A DNA stretch of 42,156 nucleotides from Deltaproteobacteria bacterium. GTDB taxonomy: Bacteria > Myxococcota_A > Polyangia > Haliangiales > J016. The notes beneath the pieces are model-generated. The model did not search any database. It saw only the letters and a program-made list of their open reading frames with translations, and had not been told where the DNA came from. The position numbers and the translations under genes were made by a program. Shown here one piece after another: positions 1 to 11,654 of the stretch (positions are counted from its first letter, which is position 1; every line of letters begins with the position of its first letter). The stretch is taken from NCBI GenBank assembly GCA_003696105.1, contig RFGE01000328.1, forward strand, positions 1 through 42,156, given 5' to 3'.

Positions 1-233
1 ACATCGAGCTGACGCCGGCCGCCAAGGAGCTGGTCGCCGAGCGCGGCTACGATCCGGTCTACGGCGCGCGGCCGCTCAAGCGCAGCATCCAGAAGAACGC
101 GATCGACCCGCTGGCCAACGAGCTGCTCACCGGCCGGTTCAAAGCGGGGGACCGCATCCTCGTCGATCGCGACGGTGATCGGCTCGTGTTCCGCATCGCA
201 GAAAGGAAGGCCAGCGATACGGAGGCCGCATGA
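1..233 (+). CDS. clpB: ClpB disaggregase, C-terminal fragment
   Basis: The 5' part lies outside the window. Frame 3 is open from base 3 to a TGA at 231-233 and gives the last 76 residues. The segment [16 protein letters not shown] followed by NPLA-like [12 protein letters not shown] is the conserved C-terminal D2 small domain of ClpB/Hsp104 AAA+ disaggregases, including the sensor-2 arginine of GARPLKR. ClpB threads aggregated proteins through a hexameric pore together with the DnaK/DnaJ system in the cytoplasm. The stop overlaps the ATG of the J-domain gene (ATGA), so the genes are probably cotranslated. ClpA/ClpC share the fold, but the tail and the J-protein neighbour favour ClpB. Confidence 0.9.
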   Translation, partial: IELTPAAKELVAERGYDPVYGARPLKRSIQKNAIDPLANELLTGRFKAGDRILVDRDGDRLVFRIAERKASDTEAA

Positions 234-1000
234 CCGGTGAAACGCTCGATTTCGACCCGCGCGTGGATTACTACGCGGCGCTCGGCGTCGCGCCCAGCGC
301 GAGCGACGCCGAGATCAAGCGCGCCTACCGCAAGCTGGCCAAGGAGTACCACCCGGATCGCACCGGTGGCGACAAGGCCAAGGAGCAGCGTTTCAAGGAC
401 GTCACGCGCGCCTACGAAGTGCTCGGCGACAAACAACGGCGCGCTCGTTACGACGCGATCCGCGCGGGCGGATTCGCCGGCGCCGGCGCGCAGGCCGGCG
501 GAATCGGGTTCGACATCGGCGACCTGTTTGCGCAGATGTTCGGTTCCCGCGCCGGCGGCCGGTCCGCGCCGCGGGGCCAGGTTCGCTACGAGGTGTTCAC
601 CGGAGGCGACGGCCCGTCCGGCGGCGGCAGCCCGTTCGGCTCCTGGTTCGACCAGGACGTGCCGCGCCCGCGCGCGGCGCGGCCGAGCGGGCGCACCGTC
701 CACAAGGTTCGCACGCCGACCGGCGCCTACGTCACCCTCAAGGGCGACGACGTGCACTCGGACGTGCGGATCGGCATCGACCAGGCGTTGCTCGGCGCCG
801 TCGTCGAGGTGCCGACCCTCACCGGCACGGCCAAGCTCAAGATCCCGCCCGGCACCTCCAGTGGCACCAAGCTGCGGCTGCGCGGCAAGGGTCGCGGCGC
901 CGGCGACCACTACGTGACCGTCCACATCGACGTTCCCAAAAAGAAACTCGACGGCGAGGGCCAACGCTTGCTCGCCGCCCTCATGAAGAAGCTCAGATGA
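230..1000 (+). CDS. DnaJ/CbpA-type J-domain co-chaperone
   Basis: The product is 256 aa. A J domain occupies about residues 12-75, with the HPD motif at 41-43 that stimulates DnaK ATPase. A Gly-rich linker follows (about 80-140), then a shortened C-terminal substrate-binding domain (about 175-250, with the [12 protein letters not shown] and [16 protein letters not shown] segments typical of DnaJ_C). No CxxCxGxG zinc-finger repeats are present, so it is CbpA-like (class B), not a canonical DnaJ. Only one beta-sandwich unit seems complete; family members usually exceed 300 aa. The start ATG overlaps the clpB stop and the stop overlaps the lon ATG, which places it in the middle of a proteostasis operon. 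Confidence 0.9.
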   Translation: MTGETLDFDPRVDYYAALGVAPSASDAEIKRAYRKLAKEYHPDRTGGDKAKEQRFKDVTRAYEVLGDKQRRARYDAIRAGGFAGAGAQAGGIGFDIGDLFAQMFGSRAGGRSAPRGQVRYEVFTGGDGPSGGGSPFGSWFDQDVPRPRAARPSGRTVHKVRTPTGAYVTLKGDDVHSDVRIGIDQALLGAVVEVPTLTGTAKLKIPPGTSSGTKLRLRGKGRGAGDHYVTVHIDVPKKKLDGEGQRLLAALMKKLR

Positions 1001-3402
1001 CATCCGCAATCGAAACTCCACTGCCGCTGTTGCCGCTGCGCCACGTCGTGCTGCTGCCCGGCGACGCGGTTCCCCTCGATGTCGGCAGCGCGCCCGCGCG
1101 CGCCGCGGTCGACACGGCCCTCGAGCGCGACGGGCGACTGCTGCTCGTGCCGCGCAGCGATCCGACCAGCGACGACGTGTCCAAGCAGGCGCTCGGCCGC
1201 ATCGGCGTCGAGGCCGAGATCCTGCAAGCGACGCCGGTCGGGCGCGAGCGAACGATGGTGCTCGTGCGCGCGACCCGCCGGATGGCGCTCGGCGACCTCG
1301 CGCAGACCGAACCGTATCTCGCCGCGTTCGCCGAACCGGTCGCCGACACCGACGTACCGGCGCCGGAACCCGGCGGCCTCACCGCGCACATGACCGATCG
1401 CGTGCGCGAGCTGATTCAGACCGAAGGCGAAGACGTCGACCGCCTGCTCGCGCGGCTGGCAGAGATCGAGAATCCCGGCGAGCTGGCAGACTTCGCCGCG
1501 GGCCGGATCGAGCTGTCGCGCGACCAGCGCGTCGCGCTACTGGAACAGCCGAGCGTCACGGCGCGGCTCACGACGTTGCTGCCGCTCGTCGAGCGCCGGC
1601 TGGAGGTCCTGCGCCGCACGGCCGACATTCGCGCGGAGCTCGAGCAGGCGATGTCGCCGCAGGAGCGGGAGGCGCTGCTGCGGGCGCGCAAGCGCGCGAT
1701 CGAGGAAGAACTCGGCGAGGTCGACGACGCCGACCCCGAGGTCGCCGAACTCGAGCAGCGGCTGGCCGCGTCGGCGCTGCCCGAGGAGGCGGCCGAGGCC
1801 GCGCGCCGCCAGCTGCGCCGCCTGCGCGACATGCCGATCGGCTCCCCCGAGTACGCGACCACCAAGACGTACGTCGAGCGGCTGCTGGCGCTGCCGTGGT
1901 CCGAGGAAACCGAGGACCAGGTCGACGTCGCGCGCGCGCGCCAGATCCTCGACGAGGATCACTACGGGCTCGACGACGTCAAACGCCGCGTGATCGAGTT
2001 CATCGCGGTGCGCAAGCTCGCGCCGGCGCGCTCGGGGCCGATCCTGTGCCTGGTCGGGCCGCCCGGCGTCGGCAAGACGTCGCTCGGGCGGTCGATCGCG
2101 CGCGCGCTGGGCCGCAACTACGTGCGCGTCGCGCTCGGCGGCGTACAAGACGAGGCCGAAATCCGCGGCCACCGCCGCACGTACGTCGGCGCGCTCCCCG
2201 GCCGGATCGTCGCCGCGCTCGAACGCGCCGGGTCGATGAACCCGGTCATGGTGCTCGACGAGATCGACAAGCTCGGCCAGGGCGTGCGCGGCGACCCGGC
2301 GGCCGCGCTGCTCGAGGTGCTCGACCCGGAGCAGAACGACGCCTTCGTCGATCACTACATCGAAGTGCCCGTGGACCTCTCCAAGGTCCTGTTCCTCGCG
2401 ACCGCCAACCAGACCGACACGATCCCGGCGCCGCTGCGCGATCGCATGGAGGTGATCCACCTGCCCGGCTACACGGAGGCCGAAAAGTGCGAGATCGCCC
2501 GCCGCCACCTCGTGCCCCGGCAGCTCGCCGAGCACGGGCTGGACCCGGCCACCGTGACGATCGACGACGACGCGATCGTCGACATCATTCGCCACTACAC
2601 CCGCGAAGCCGGCGTCCGCAACCTCGAGCGCGAAATCGGCGCCGTCGCGCGCCACGTCGCCGTGCGGGCGGCCAGCGATCCGGAGTTCGCGGGCGCGCAC
2701 ATTACGGCTTCGGACATTCCCGAGATCCTCGGACCGCCCCGGTTTTCGTCCGAGCTCGCGGTGGCGGCCGACGCGGTCGGCGTCGCGACCGGCCTGAGCT
2801 GGACGCCGGTCGGCGGCGAGATCCTGTTCGTGGAAGCGCGGCTCATGCCGGGCCGCGGCCGCCTGCGCGTCACCGGCCGGCTCGGCGACGTGATGGAGGA
2901 GAGCGTGCGCGCCGCGCACGCGTGGGTGCGCAGCCGCGCCGACCAGCTCGGCATCGACCCGGATCGGATCGCGACCAGCGACGTCCACGTCCACGTCCCA
3001 GCCGGCGCGGTCCGCAAGGACGGGCCGTCGGCGGGCGTCGCGATCGCGACGGCGCTGGTGTCGGCCTACACCAATACGCCGGTGCGGCACGACGTCGCGA
3101 TGACCGGCGAGATCACGCTGCGCGGGCTGGTGTTGCCGGTCGGCGGCATCAAGGAGAAGGTGCTCGCCGCCCATCGCGCCGGCGTGCGCACGGTGGTGTT
3201 GCCGGAGCGAAACCGCAAGGACCTGCGCGACATCCCCGCCGACGTGCGCGACGCGCTCGACATCCGGTTCGCTCGGCGCATCGACGACGTCCTGGCGGTG
3301 GCCCTGCGCGGCTACGGCGGGCGCGCCAAGGGGCGCAGGCCCGCCGCGTCCGGCGCACCGCGCAACGAGAACGTGCCCGTCGCGCCGGTGATCGCGGCGT
3401 AG
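997..3402 (+). CDS. lon: Lon protease, ATP-dependent (S16)
   Basis: The product is 801 aa, the usual size for bacterial LonA. The N-terminal substrate-recognition domain starts at [13 protein letters not shown] (about 9-200), followed by a coiled region. The AAA+ domain has Walker A GPPGVGKT (354-361) and Walker B VMVLDEID (417-424). The C-terminal protease domain has the catalytic Ser in KDGPSAG (S678) and the catalytic Lys in GGIKEK (K721), the same 43-residue spacing as E. coli S679/K722. It degrades misfolded and regulatory proteins in the cytoplasm. The ATG overlaps the J-protein stop, so it is translationally coupled to the co-chaperone gene. The last 30 residues are a disordered basic tail. 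Confidence 0.97.
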   Translation: MTSAIETPLPLLPLRHVVLLPGDAVPLDVGSAPARAAVDTALERDGRLLLVPRSDPTSDDVSKQALGRIGVEAEILQATPVGRERTMVLVRATRRMALGDLAQTEPYLAAFAEPVADTDVPAPEPGGLTAHMTDRVRELIQTEGEDVDRLLARLAEIENPGELADFAAGRIELSRDQRVALLEQPSVTARLTTLLPLVERRLEVLRRTADIRAELEQAMSPQEREALLRARKRAIEEELGEVDDADPEVAELEQRLAASALPEEAAEAARRQLRRLRDMPIGSPEYATTKTYVERLLALPWSEETEDQVDVARARQILDEDHYGLDDVKRRVIEFIAVRKLAPARSGPILCLVGPPGVGKTSLGRSIARALGRNYVRVALGGVQDEAEIRGHRRTYVGALPGRIVAALERAGSMNPVMVLDEIDKLGQGVRGDPAAALLEVLDPEQNDAFVDHYIEVPVDLSKVLFLATANQTDTIPAPLRDRMEVIHLPGYTEAEKCEIARRHLVPRQLAEHGLDPATVTIDDDAIVDIIRHYTREAGVRNLEREIGAVARHVAVRAASDPEFAGAHITASDIPEILGPPRFSSELAVAADAVGVATGLSWTPVGGEILFVEARLMPGRGRLRVTGRLGDVMEESVRAAHAWVRSRADQLGIDPDRIATSDVHVHVPAGAVRKDGPSAGVAIATALVSAYTNTPVRHDVAMTGEITLRGLVLPVGGIKEKVLAAHRAGVRTVVLPERNRKDLRDIPADVRDALDIRFARRIDDVLAVALRGYGGRAKGRRPAASGAPRNENVPVAPVIAA

Positions 3403-3568
3403 GGGTCGCACCGCCGCGGCGGAGGACCGGCGCCGGCCCCCGGGCCACTGCGGTGGCCGGCAACCGCGGTGGCCACGTTCGGCGGCCGCCACGCCAACTC
3501 CCCGGACGCACGCCGGAGATCGGATGGTACGGAACCTGCTTTCCGCTTCCGCGAGTCGGAGGTACGCC

Positions 3569-3853
3569 ATGAACCCCTACCAGGAACACCGCAAGGCCTT
3601 GCGCCACTACTTCGAGTACTCGAACAGCGGCGTCGACGTGGTCGAAGACGGCCTCAAAGAGGTCCCGTTCGGCGAGTACCTGGTGGAGACCGGACGCCTT
3701 CGCCGCGATCAGCTCCTCGACGCGATGATGCTGCAGGATCGAAACCCGGGCGTCCGCCTGGGCGAATGCATCGCCGCCCTGGGCTACCTGCCCTACGAGG
3801 AGGTCGATCGCGTGTACGACGAGTACGCGCGACTGTCCGTCGTCGAGTGCTGA
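3569..3853 (+). CDS. Stand-alone GspE/MshE N-terminal-like domain protein
   Basis: The product is 94 aa from the ATG at 3569, chosen because CGGAGGT (3557-3562) lies 6 nt upstream. An in-frame ATG at 3524 has no such site. Residues about 30-90 contain two successive copies of a pattern, PFGEYLVETGRLRRDQL and RLGECIAALGYLPYEEV. This resembles the tandem (R)LGxxLxxxGxLxxxxL motifs of the T2SSE_N/MshEN domain, which in some type II secretion and type IV pilus ATPases binds c-di-GMP. No ATPase follows, so it is a single-domain protein. The first copy has PFG instead of RLG. Binding of c-di-GMP is inference; the fold call rests on the motif pattern. Confidence 0.65.
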   Translation: MNPYQEHRKALRHYFEYSNSGVDVVEDGLKEVPFGEYLVETGRLRRDQLLDAMMLQDRNPGVRLGECIAALGYLPYEEVDRVYDEYARLSVVEC

Positions 3854-4025
3854 CTCGGGCCGCCCGCGACGGCCGGCCGCACGCGCGGCGACGCCGGGCT
3901 CGGCCGCTGGCCGGCGGCGCCGCAGACCGTGATCCAGGTCCCTTTACACGGCGATCGCCGCGACCTACTGTAAGCGCTGGCGCGGCCGCACAAGCCGGCC
4001 GCATCTCGTTGCAAGGAGGTTGCGT

Positions 4026-5330
4026 ATGCCCCTCACCAAGTGGACTCGACTGGGTTGGTTTTCGACGATCGCGTTTTCCCTGGCGCTGGCCGCGGGCGCA
4101 TGCGGCGGCGGGGACGACGACGACGACACGACCGCCGACGCCGCGCCCGGAGCCGACGCCACGCCCGGCGCGGACGCGGCGACCCCGGATGCGGGCACGC
4201 CGGACGCCCGCACGTCGTACACGAACCTGGACGACCTGGCGCGCGACTACAGCGCCGTGCTGTGCGACAAGCTCGCCGAGTGCGTCCCGGTTTTCGACAT
4301 TTTCGCGTCGCCGCTGGAATGCAGCAGCCTGTTCTACGGGCGCGAGCTGGCCGCCGCCATCGACCGCTGGCAGAAGGAGATCGACGCGGGCGAGCTGACC
4401 TTCGACGGCGACAAGGCGGCCGAATGCCTCGCTGCGCTGCGCGCGGCCGACTGCAGCCGCATCGACGTCGAAGACCTCGACCCGCGACAGCTGTCCCCCG
4501 CGTGCGGCGAGATGCTCACCGGCAATCGCGGCGACGGCGACGCGTGCACCGACTCGGTGTACTGCGCACCGCAGCTGTACTGCGACACGTCGTCCGCGTG
4601 CCCGGGCACCTGTGCGGCGCCGATCGCGGTCGGTGAGACCTGCGTGTCCGGCCAGCGGTGCGCAGCCGGCGCCGTGTGCTTCGTGCCGGAAAGCGGCGGC
4701 GACGGGACCTGCACGATGCCGGTCGGCGACGGCGAGGCGTGCGACGTCGAGACCGGCCCCCCGTGCGCACCGAGCAGCGAATGCGACACCGGCTCGGCGG
4801 GCGGCACCGCGGGTACGTGTGCCCCCCAGGTGAACATCCCGCTGACCGCTGACGACGGCGAGGCGTGCGGCCCGGCGTCCGGCGCGCTGTGCAAGCCGGG
4901 GTTGACCTGCGCGCTCGCGACCCCGTCTTCGGGGACGTGCCGGCCCGACGGGATCCAACAAGGCCAACAGTGCCCGCCGGCGCTACCGGACGCGTGCGCC
5001 CCCGGCCTGTACTGCGACGGCGCCGGCATCGATGAAACGACCGGGGCGCCCGTGTCCGGCACGTGCAAGCCGATCCCCGACGAGGGCAAGGCGTGCGCCG
5101 AGCCGCCCGCGTTGTTGCCCGACGGCCCGCACGAGGACGGCCTGTGCACGGCGGACACCTACTGCGATCGGACGGCGAGCCCGCCGACCTGCGTCGCACC
5201 GACGAAGGCCAACGGCGCCGCGTGTCTCGCCCACGGCGTGTGCGCCTCGGGCTACTGCGGCGACATCGGCTACGACTCCGACCCGCCGACGCCCGGGACC
5301 TGCCAGGACCCGGTCGATCTCTGCGACTGA
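4026..5330 (+). CDS. Cys-rich secreted lipoprotein
   Basis: The product is 434 aa. AAGGAGGT at 4013-4020 sets the ATG at 4026; a TTG at 4020 overlaps that site and is rejected. A signal peptide ends in LALAAGAC, so C26 is the predicted lipidated Cys, followed by an acidic GGGDDDDD stretch and an Ala/Pro/Asp-rich linker to about residue 65. A helical part follows (65-165). Residues 165-434 carry many Cys in repeats of the form GDxC...G..C...LYCD....GTC. This resembles the disulfide-rich repeats of many myxobacterial surface lipoproteins of unknown role. It is probably on the outer membrane or cell surface. A GC-rich hairpin terminates the gene. Confidence 0.85.
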   Translation: MPLTKWTRLGWFSTIAFSLALAAGACGGGDDDDDTTADAAPGADATPGADAATPDAGTPDARTSYTNLDDLARDYSAVLCDKLAECVPVFDIFASPLECSSLFYGRELAAAIDRWQKEIDAGELTFDGDKAAECLAALRAADCSRIDVEDLDPRQLSPACGEMLTGNRGDGDACTDSVYCAPQLYCDTSSACPGTCAAPIAVGETCVSGQRCAAGAVCFVPESGGDGTCTMPVGDGEACDVETGPPCAPSSECDTGSAGGTAGTCAPQVNIPLTADDGEACGPASGALCKPGLTCALATPSSGTCRPDGIQQGQQCPPALPDACAPGLYCDGAGIDETTGAPVSGTCKPIPDEGKACAEPPALLPDGPHEDGLCTADTYCDRTASPPTCVAPTKANGAACLAHGVCASGYCGDIGYDSDPPTPGTCQDPVDLCD

Positions 5331-5347
5331 CGCCTGCGGCACCCGGA

Positions 5348-5388
5348 GGGCGGCCCGTCGCGCACCGCGGCGGGCCGCCCTTCCGTTT
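5348..5388. terminator. Bidirectional intrinsic terminator
   Basis: GGGCGGCCCG (5348-5357) and CGGGCCGCCC (5371-5380) form a perfect 10-bp stem with a 13-nt loop. TTCCGTTT follows on the plus strand. It sits between the converging lipoprotein and isocitrate dehydrogenase genes. The T-rich tail only follows on the plus strand, so termination should be better for the lipoprotein mRNA. Confidence 0.75.
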
Positions 5389-5406
5389 CGGCGCGGGACC
5401 CGCGCG

Positions 5407-6417
5407 TCACCGCATCGCGGCGATCACCGCGTCGGTGAAGCCCGCGGTGTCGGCCCGGCCACCCAGGTCGCGCGTCCGGTGGTCGTCCGACGCCAGTGCC
5501 GCCCGCACGCCGGCCCGCAGCCGCGCCGCGGCGTCGGCCTGGCCGATGTGGTCGAGCATCAGCGCCGCGGCGAGCATCAGCGCGGTCGGGTTGGCGATCC
5601 CCTTGCCCGCGATGTCGGGGGCGGTGCCGTGCACCGCCTCGAAGATCGCGACGCCGCCGTCGCCGATGTTCGCCGCCGGCGCCACCCCGAGCCCTCCGAC
5701 GAGGCCCGCGGCCAGATCCGACAGGATGTCGCCGAACAGGTTGGTCGTGCAGATGACGTCGAACTGGCTCGGGTCGACGACCAGCTTCATCGCCGCCGCA
5801 TCGACGATCACGTCGTTCGTGTCGATGTCGGGATACTGCGCGGCCACCTCCCGGGCGGTCTCGAGAAACAGCCCGTTGGACAGCTTGAGGATGTTCGCCT
5901 TGTGGACGAAGGTCACCCGCCTGCGCCCGTGCGCCCGGGCAAACTCGAGCGCGTAGCGCGCGATCCGCTCCGACCCGACGCGCGTGATGATGGCGATCGA
6001 CTCCGCGGCCGTGCGCTGGCCGATGTAATGTTCGACGCCCGTGTACATCCCCTCGGTGTTTTCGCGGATGATGACGAGGTCGACCCCTTCGTAGCGGCTC
6101 GGCACGCCGGCAAGGGACTGCGCCGGCCGCACGTTGGCGTACAGGTCGAAGTGTTGGCGCAGCGCGACGTTGACCGAGCGGAAGCCGTGGCCGACCGGGG
6201 TGCCCAGCGGCCCCTTGACCGCGACGCCACAGTCGGCGATCGCGCGGATCGTCTCGGCCGGGAGCGGGTCGCCGACCTCGCCGACCGCCGCAAGGCCGGC
6301 CCTCGCCGGCCGCCAGGACACGCGCGCGCCGGCCGCGTCGACCGCCCGGCGCGTGGCCGCCGCGATCTCCGGCCCGATGCCGTCGCCTTCGATGAGAACG
6401 ATCTGTCGCTGTTCCAT
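5407..6417 (-). CDS. Isocitrate dehydrogenase (NAD+-type), IDH/IPMDH family
   Basis: The product is 336 aa. It opens with IVLIEGDGIGPEI, the family's N-terminal loop. Family residues are visible: SVNVALRQHFDLYANVRP (substrate Ser and Arg residues), IIRENTEGMYTGVEH (catalytic Tyr region), VHKANILKLSNG (catalytic Lys), DAAAMKLV and NLFGDILSDLAAGLVGGLG (metal-binding Asp residues), and EAVHGTAPDIAGKGIANP. The short length and the ENTEG/YTGVEH and LYANVRP segments match NAD-dependent isocitrate dehydrogenase of the mitochondrial/Thermus type. Homoisocitrate dehydrogenase is the main alternative; isopropylmalate dehydrogenase is less likely. It would oxidise isocitrate to 2-oxoglutarate in the TCA cycle. 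A GGAG lies upstream of the ATG. Confidence 0.85.
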   Translation of the reverse strand: MEQRQIVLIEGDGIGPEIAAATRRAVDAAGARVSWRPARAGLAAVGEVGDPLPAETIRAIADCGVAVKGPLGTPVGHGFRSVNVALRQHFDLYANVRPAQSLAGVPSRYEGVDLVIIRENTEGMYTGVEHYIGQRTAAESIAIITRVGSERIARYALEFARAHGRRRVTFVHKANILKLSNGLFLETAREVAAQYPDIDTNDVIVDAAAMKLVVDPSQFDVICTTNLFGDILSDLAAGLVGGLGVAPAANIGDGGVAIFEAVHGTAPDIAGKGIANPTALMLAAALMLDHIGQADAAARLRAGVRAALASDDHRTRDLGGRADTAGFTDAVIAAMR

Positions 6418-6504
6418 GCTCGTGCTCCGCGTTGGCGCGCGACGTCCCGCAACCGCGACGCCGCGCCGGTCGAGACAGGATAGGTTCCCGCGGCCGCTGT
6501 GGAA

Positions 6505-6534
6505 AGCCGCGCGTGTGCGAGTTCGCCCGCGCGG

Positions 6535-6536
<2 letters not shown>
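6505..6536 (-). terminator. Weak intrinsic terminator after the response regulator gene
   Basis: On the minus strand AGCCGCGCG (6536-6528) and CGCGCGGCT (6513-6505) form a perfect 9-bp stem, starting inside the stop codon of the response regulator gene and followed by TTTCC. The U-run is short, so efficiency is uncertain. Confidence 0.4.
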
Positions 6537-7952
<1,416 letters not shown>

Positions 7953-7956
<4 letters not shown>

Positions 7957-9116
7957 GCCGCGTTCTCCTCGGCCAACAGCGGCAGCGTCGCGGTCGCGCG
8001 CGTCCCGCGGCCCGGCGACGACTCGAACGTGAGCGCGCCGCCGTGCTGCTCGACGATGCGCTTGCAGATGCCGACTCCGAGCCCGGAACCGCGCGCGCCT
8101 CGCGTGGTGAAAAACGGCTCGCCGAGGCGGGCGAGGACATCGGCATCCATCCCCACGCCGTCGTCCGCGACCGTGACCAGCGCGACGCCGCGGGCCTCGT
8201 CCGCGTCGATTTCGACCGCGATCGTATCGCCCGGGTTCGTCGCGAGCGCCGCATTGCTCACCAGGTTGATCACGACCTGCGCCAGCTTCTGCCGGTCGGC
8301 CGTCACCAGCGGGCGCCGGCGGTAACGCCGCTCGATTCGGCGCTCGCGGACGTCGCGGTCGTAGCGCAGGATCGCGAGCGCTTCGTCGACGACGCCCGCG
8401 AGGTCCGACGGCTCCCGCGCCAGTTCGCGGCCGCCGCTCGGCTCTCGGCTCGCCGACACGAAATCGAGGATCTCGTCGACCATCGCGGCGAGCCGTTTTT
8501 GCGCCGTCGCGATCACGTCCGCGAACTCCGCCAACTCCGAGTCGTCCGCCACGCGGCTCTTGATCGCCTCGGCGTAGCCGACCAGCGCGAGCTGGGTGCC
8601 GATCTCGTGCGCGATGCCGCTGACGACCCGCCCGACGGCCGCGAACTGCTCCGCCTCGACGAGGCGCTCGGTCGCCGTCGTCGCCTCCCCGCGAGCCGCC
8701 TGGGCGCGCTGCCGCCACGTCGCAAGTTCGCGCCGCAGCTCGCGCATCTCGATGCCGGCGCGGATCTTCAGTTCGAGGTCGACGAGGTCGCACGGTTTGT
8801 TGACGACGCGCAGCGGCCCGACCGCGTCGAGCGCGACGCGCATCGCGTCGGCGTCGCCGTAGGTCGCCATGACCAGGCCGACGACGTCGTCGCCGCACCG
8901 CTCGCGCACCCGCGCGAGGGCGGTGAGCCCGTCGCAATCCGCGTTGCGGTAGTGCGCGACGACCACGTCGGGCGCGCGTTTGTCGATCGCCGCGAGCAGG
9001 TCGGCGCACGTCGCGAACGCCGCCACGGCGTACCCGGTCTGCGCCCGCAACGCCTCGGCGAGCCGGCGCAAGGCGAGCGGGTCGTCGTCGAGCAGGTGCA
9101 CGAGCACGTCCGCCAT
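7953..9116 (-). CDS. Hybrid sensor: degenerate receiver plus histidine kinase
   Basis: The product is 387 aa with no membrane segment, so it is a cytoplasmic kinase. It has an N-terminal receiver-like domain (about 3-118), a coiled coil (about 123-160), a HisKA domain with the phosphorylation site H170 in GIAHEIGTQ, and an HATPase domain with N-box NLVSNAALATN, G1 box DDGVGMDAD and G2 box GSGLGVGICKRIVEQHGG. The receiver keeps the acidic cluster D10-D12 and K107, but the phosphoacceptor position is His (H55 in VVVAHYRNADCDG). The ATG at 9116 fits the receiver start; an upstream ATG at 9167 would add a tail overlapping a palindrome. It pairs with the response regulator it overlaps. Confidence 0.92.
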
Positions 9117-9142
9117 CGCCCCGATAGCATGCCATCTACCCG

Positions 9143-9176
9143 CGTAGACGTCCACGAAAATGGACATGTGTCTACG
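9143..9176. promoter_or_regulatory. Interrupted palindrome between kinase and sigma-factor genes
   Basis: CGTAGAC-GTCCA (9143-9154) is complementary to TGGAC (9161-9165) plus GTCTACG (9170-9176), with a 6-nt centre and a 4-nt bulge. It lies just upstream of the kinase start in the divergent intergenic region. It is a plausible operator for either operon or, if transcribed, a leader hairpin. Confidence 0.5.
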
Positions 9177-9250
9177 TCGGCAGACAGCCGGACGGCAAGA
9201 TACTTGATAAGCGGCTGAAAACCTGCGTCTCACGCGCTGGAATGGGGTTT

Positions 9251-9295
9251 GCTCCTGCATCCGGCCGGGTCCGACCGGATTTCGTATGCAGGAGC
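9251..9295 (+). promoter_or_regulatory. SD-sequestering leader hairpin of the ECF sigma gene
   Basis: GCTCCTGCAT (9251-9260) is perfectly complementary to ATGCAGGAGC (9286-9295). An inner ATCCGG/CCGGAT stem (9259-9264 / 9275-9280) can stack inside it. The downstream arm contains the AGGAG (9290-9294) that serves the ATG at 9300, and the upstream arm is its anti-SD. If transcribed, it should block ribosome binding until it is opened. Confidence 0.65.
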
Positions 9296-9299
9296 CCCC

Positions 9300-9863
9300 A
9301 TGGCCAGACACCGCAGCGCGGCGCCGCCCGCCCGACCGGCCACGTTGACCGACCGCGAACGTCGCTACGTGTTCTCGGTCGCGATGAAATACATGAAGGA
9401 CGAGGACGCGGCGGCGGACGTCACCCAGGACGCGCTGCTGCTCGCGCACCGCCACCGCGACAGCTTTCGCGGCGACGCGCGCTATTCCACGTGGCTGTAC
9501 CGGGTGGCGGCGACCACCGCGCTGATGCACCTGCGCAAGCGCCGCCGCACCGCCCGCGAGATTCCCGTCGCCCCGCGCGCCGGCGCGGCCGCCGCCGCCA
9601 ACGAACTCGACCAACCGGCCGGCGACTCGTCCCCCGAAGAGGTCGTCGCGGCGCGCGAGGCGATGGCGATCGTGGACCGGGCCCTGGCCGCGCTCGGCGA
9701 CAAGTACCGGGACGTGTTCCGAATGCGCTTCGTGGAGGGCTACACCGAGTCGGAGATCGCGCGCCGGCTCGACCTGAACGTCGCCACCGTCAAGACCCGT
9801 GCCTTCCGCGCGCGGCTCGCGGTGCGGCGCGAACTCCAGCACCACTTCGCGCGCGCGGCATGA
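9300..9863 (+). CDS. ECF-family RNA polymerase sigma factor
   Basis: The product is 187 aa. Sigma region 2 spans about residues 20-80 (YVFSVAMKYMKDEDAAADVTQDAL and FRGDARYSTWLYRVA, the conserved core-binding helix). A variable linker follows, then region 4 (about 125-180; ALGDKYRDVFRMRFVEGYTESEIARRLDLNVATVKTRAFRAR, a helix-turn-helix that reads -35 elements). The ATG at 9300 is chosen for AGGAG at 9290-9294; a TTG at 9249 would add a tail encoded by the hairpin. No anti-sigma gene is next to it, so control may be through the leader hairpin or the divergent two-component pair. Targets are unknown. Confidence 0.92.
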   Translation: MARHRSAAPPARPATLTDRERRYVFSVAMKYMKDEDAAADVTQDALLLAHRHRDSFRGDARYSTWLYRVAATTALMHLRKRRRTAREIPVAPRAGAAAAANELDQPAGDSSPEEVVAAREAMAIVDRALAALGDKYRDVFRMRFVEGYTESEIARRLDLNVATVKTRAFRARLAVRRELQHHFARAA

Positions 9864-9905
9864 CGCGCCACGTCAACGAAATCGAACACTTGGAAATCGC
9901 ATCGG

Positions 9906-9935
9906 TTGCCGGCGTGCGGTGGCGTACACTATAAA
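9906..9935 (+). promoter_or_regulatory. Promoter of icmA-like gene, probable leaderless start
   Basis: TTGCCG (9906-9911), an 18-nt spacer and TATAAA (9930-9935) fit a sigma70 promoter. Only GCGCCC separates TATAAA from the ATG at 9942, so the expected start of transcription falls on or next to the start codon. No Shine-Dalgarno is visible. Confidence 0.6.
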
Positions 9936-9941
9936 GCGCCC

Positions 9942-11558
<1,617 letters not shown>

Positions 11559-11638
11559 CCCGCGCTCGTCGCCGGCCCAGCCGGCGCCGCGCCGTGACGG
11601 CGCGCGCCTCGCACGATCGCCGCGCGCGCCGGCCGGTG

Positions 11639-11644
11639 TATAGT
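11639..11644 (+). promoter_or_regulatory. -10 element of plsX
   Basis: TATAGT lies 10 nt before the plsX ATG, in otherwise very GC-rich DNA. No Shine-Dalgarno sequence is seen between it and the start, so the leader would be only a few bases long. No convincing -35 was found. Confidence 0.45.
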
Positions 11645-11654
11645 CGCCGCGCGG

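Noticed and set aside
3413-3500. Several short GC-rich inverted repeats after lon, such as GGCCAC/GTGGCC near 3443-3458
   Set aside because: Stems are short, no T-tract follows, and such repeats are expected by chance at this base composition.
1537-3570. Long open frame on the minus strand opposite lon, and similar long minus-strand frames at 59-1021, 3654-4967 and 5270-8254
   Set aside because: In DNA of this GC content stop codons are rare in shadow frames. The translations are Arg/Ala/Gly-rich without family motifs, while the opposite strand or another frame encodes clear conserved proteins.
4020-4025. TTG start for the Cys-rich lipoprotein gene
   Set aside because: It overlaps the AAGGAGGT ribosome site; the ATG at 4026 has correct spacing and a normal signal peptide.
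9249-9299. TTG at 9249 as start of the ECF sigma gene
   Set aside because: The extra residues would be encoded by the inverted repeat; the ATG at 9300 has an SD and fits family N termini.
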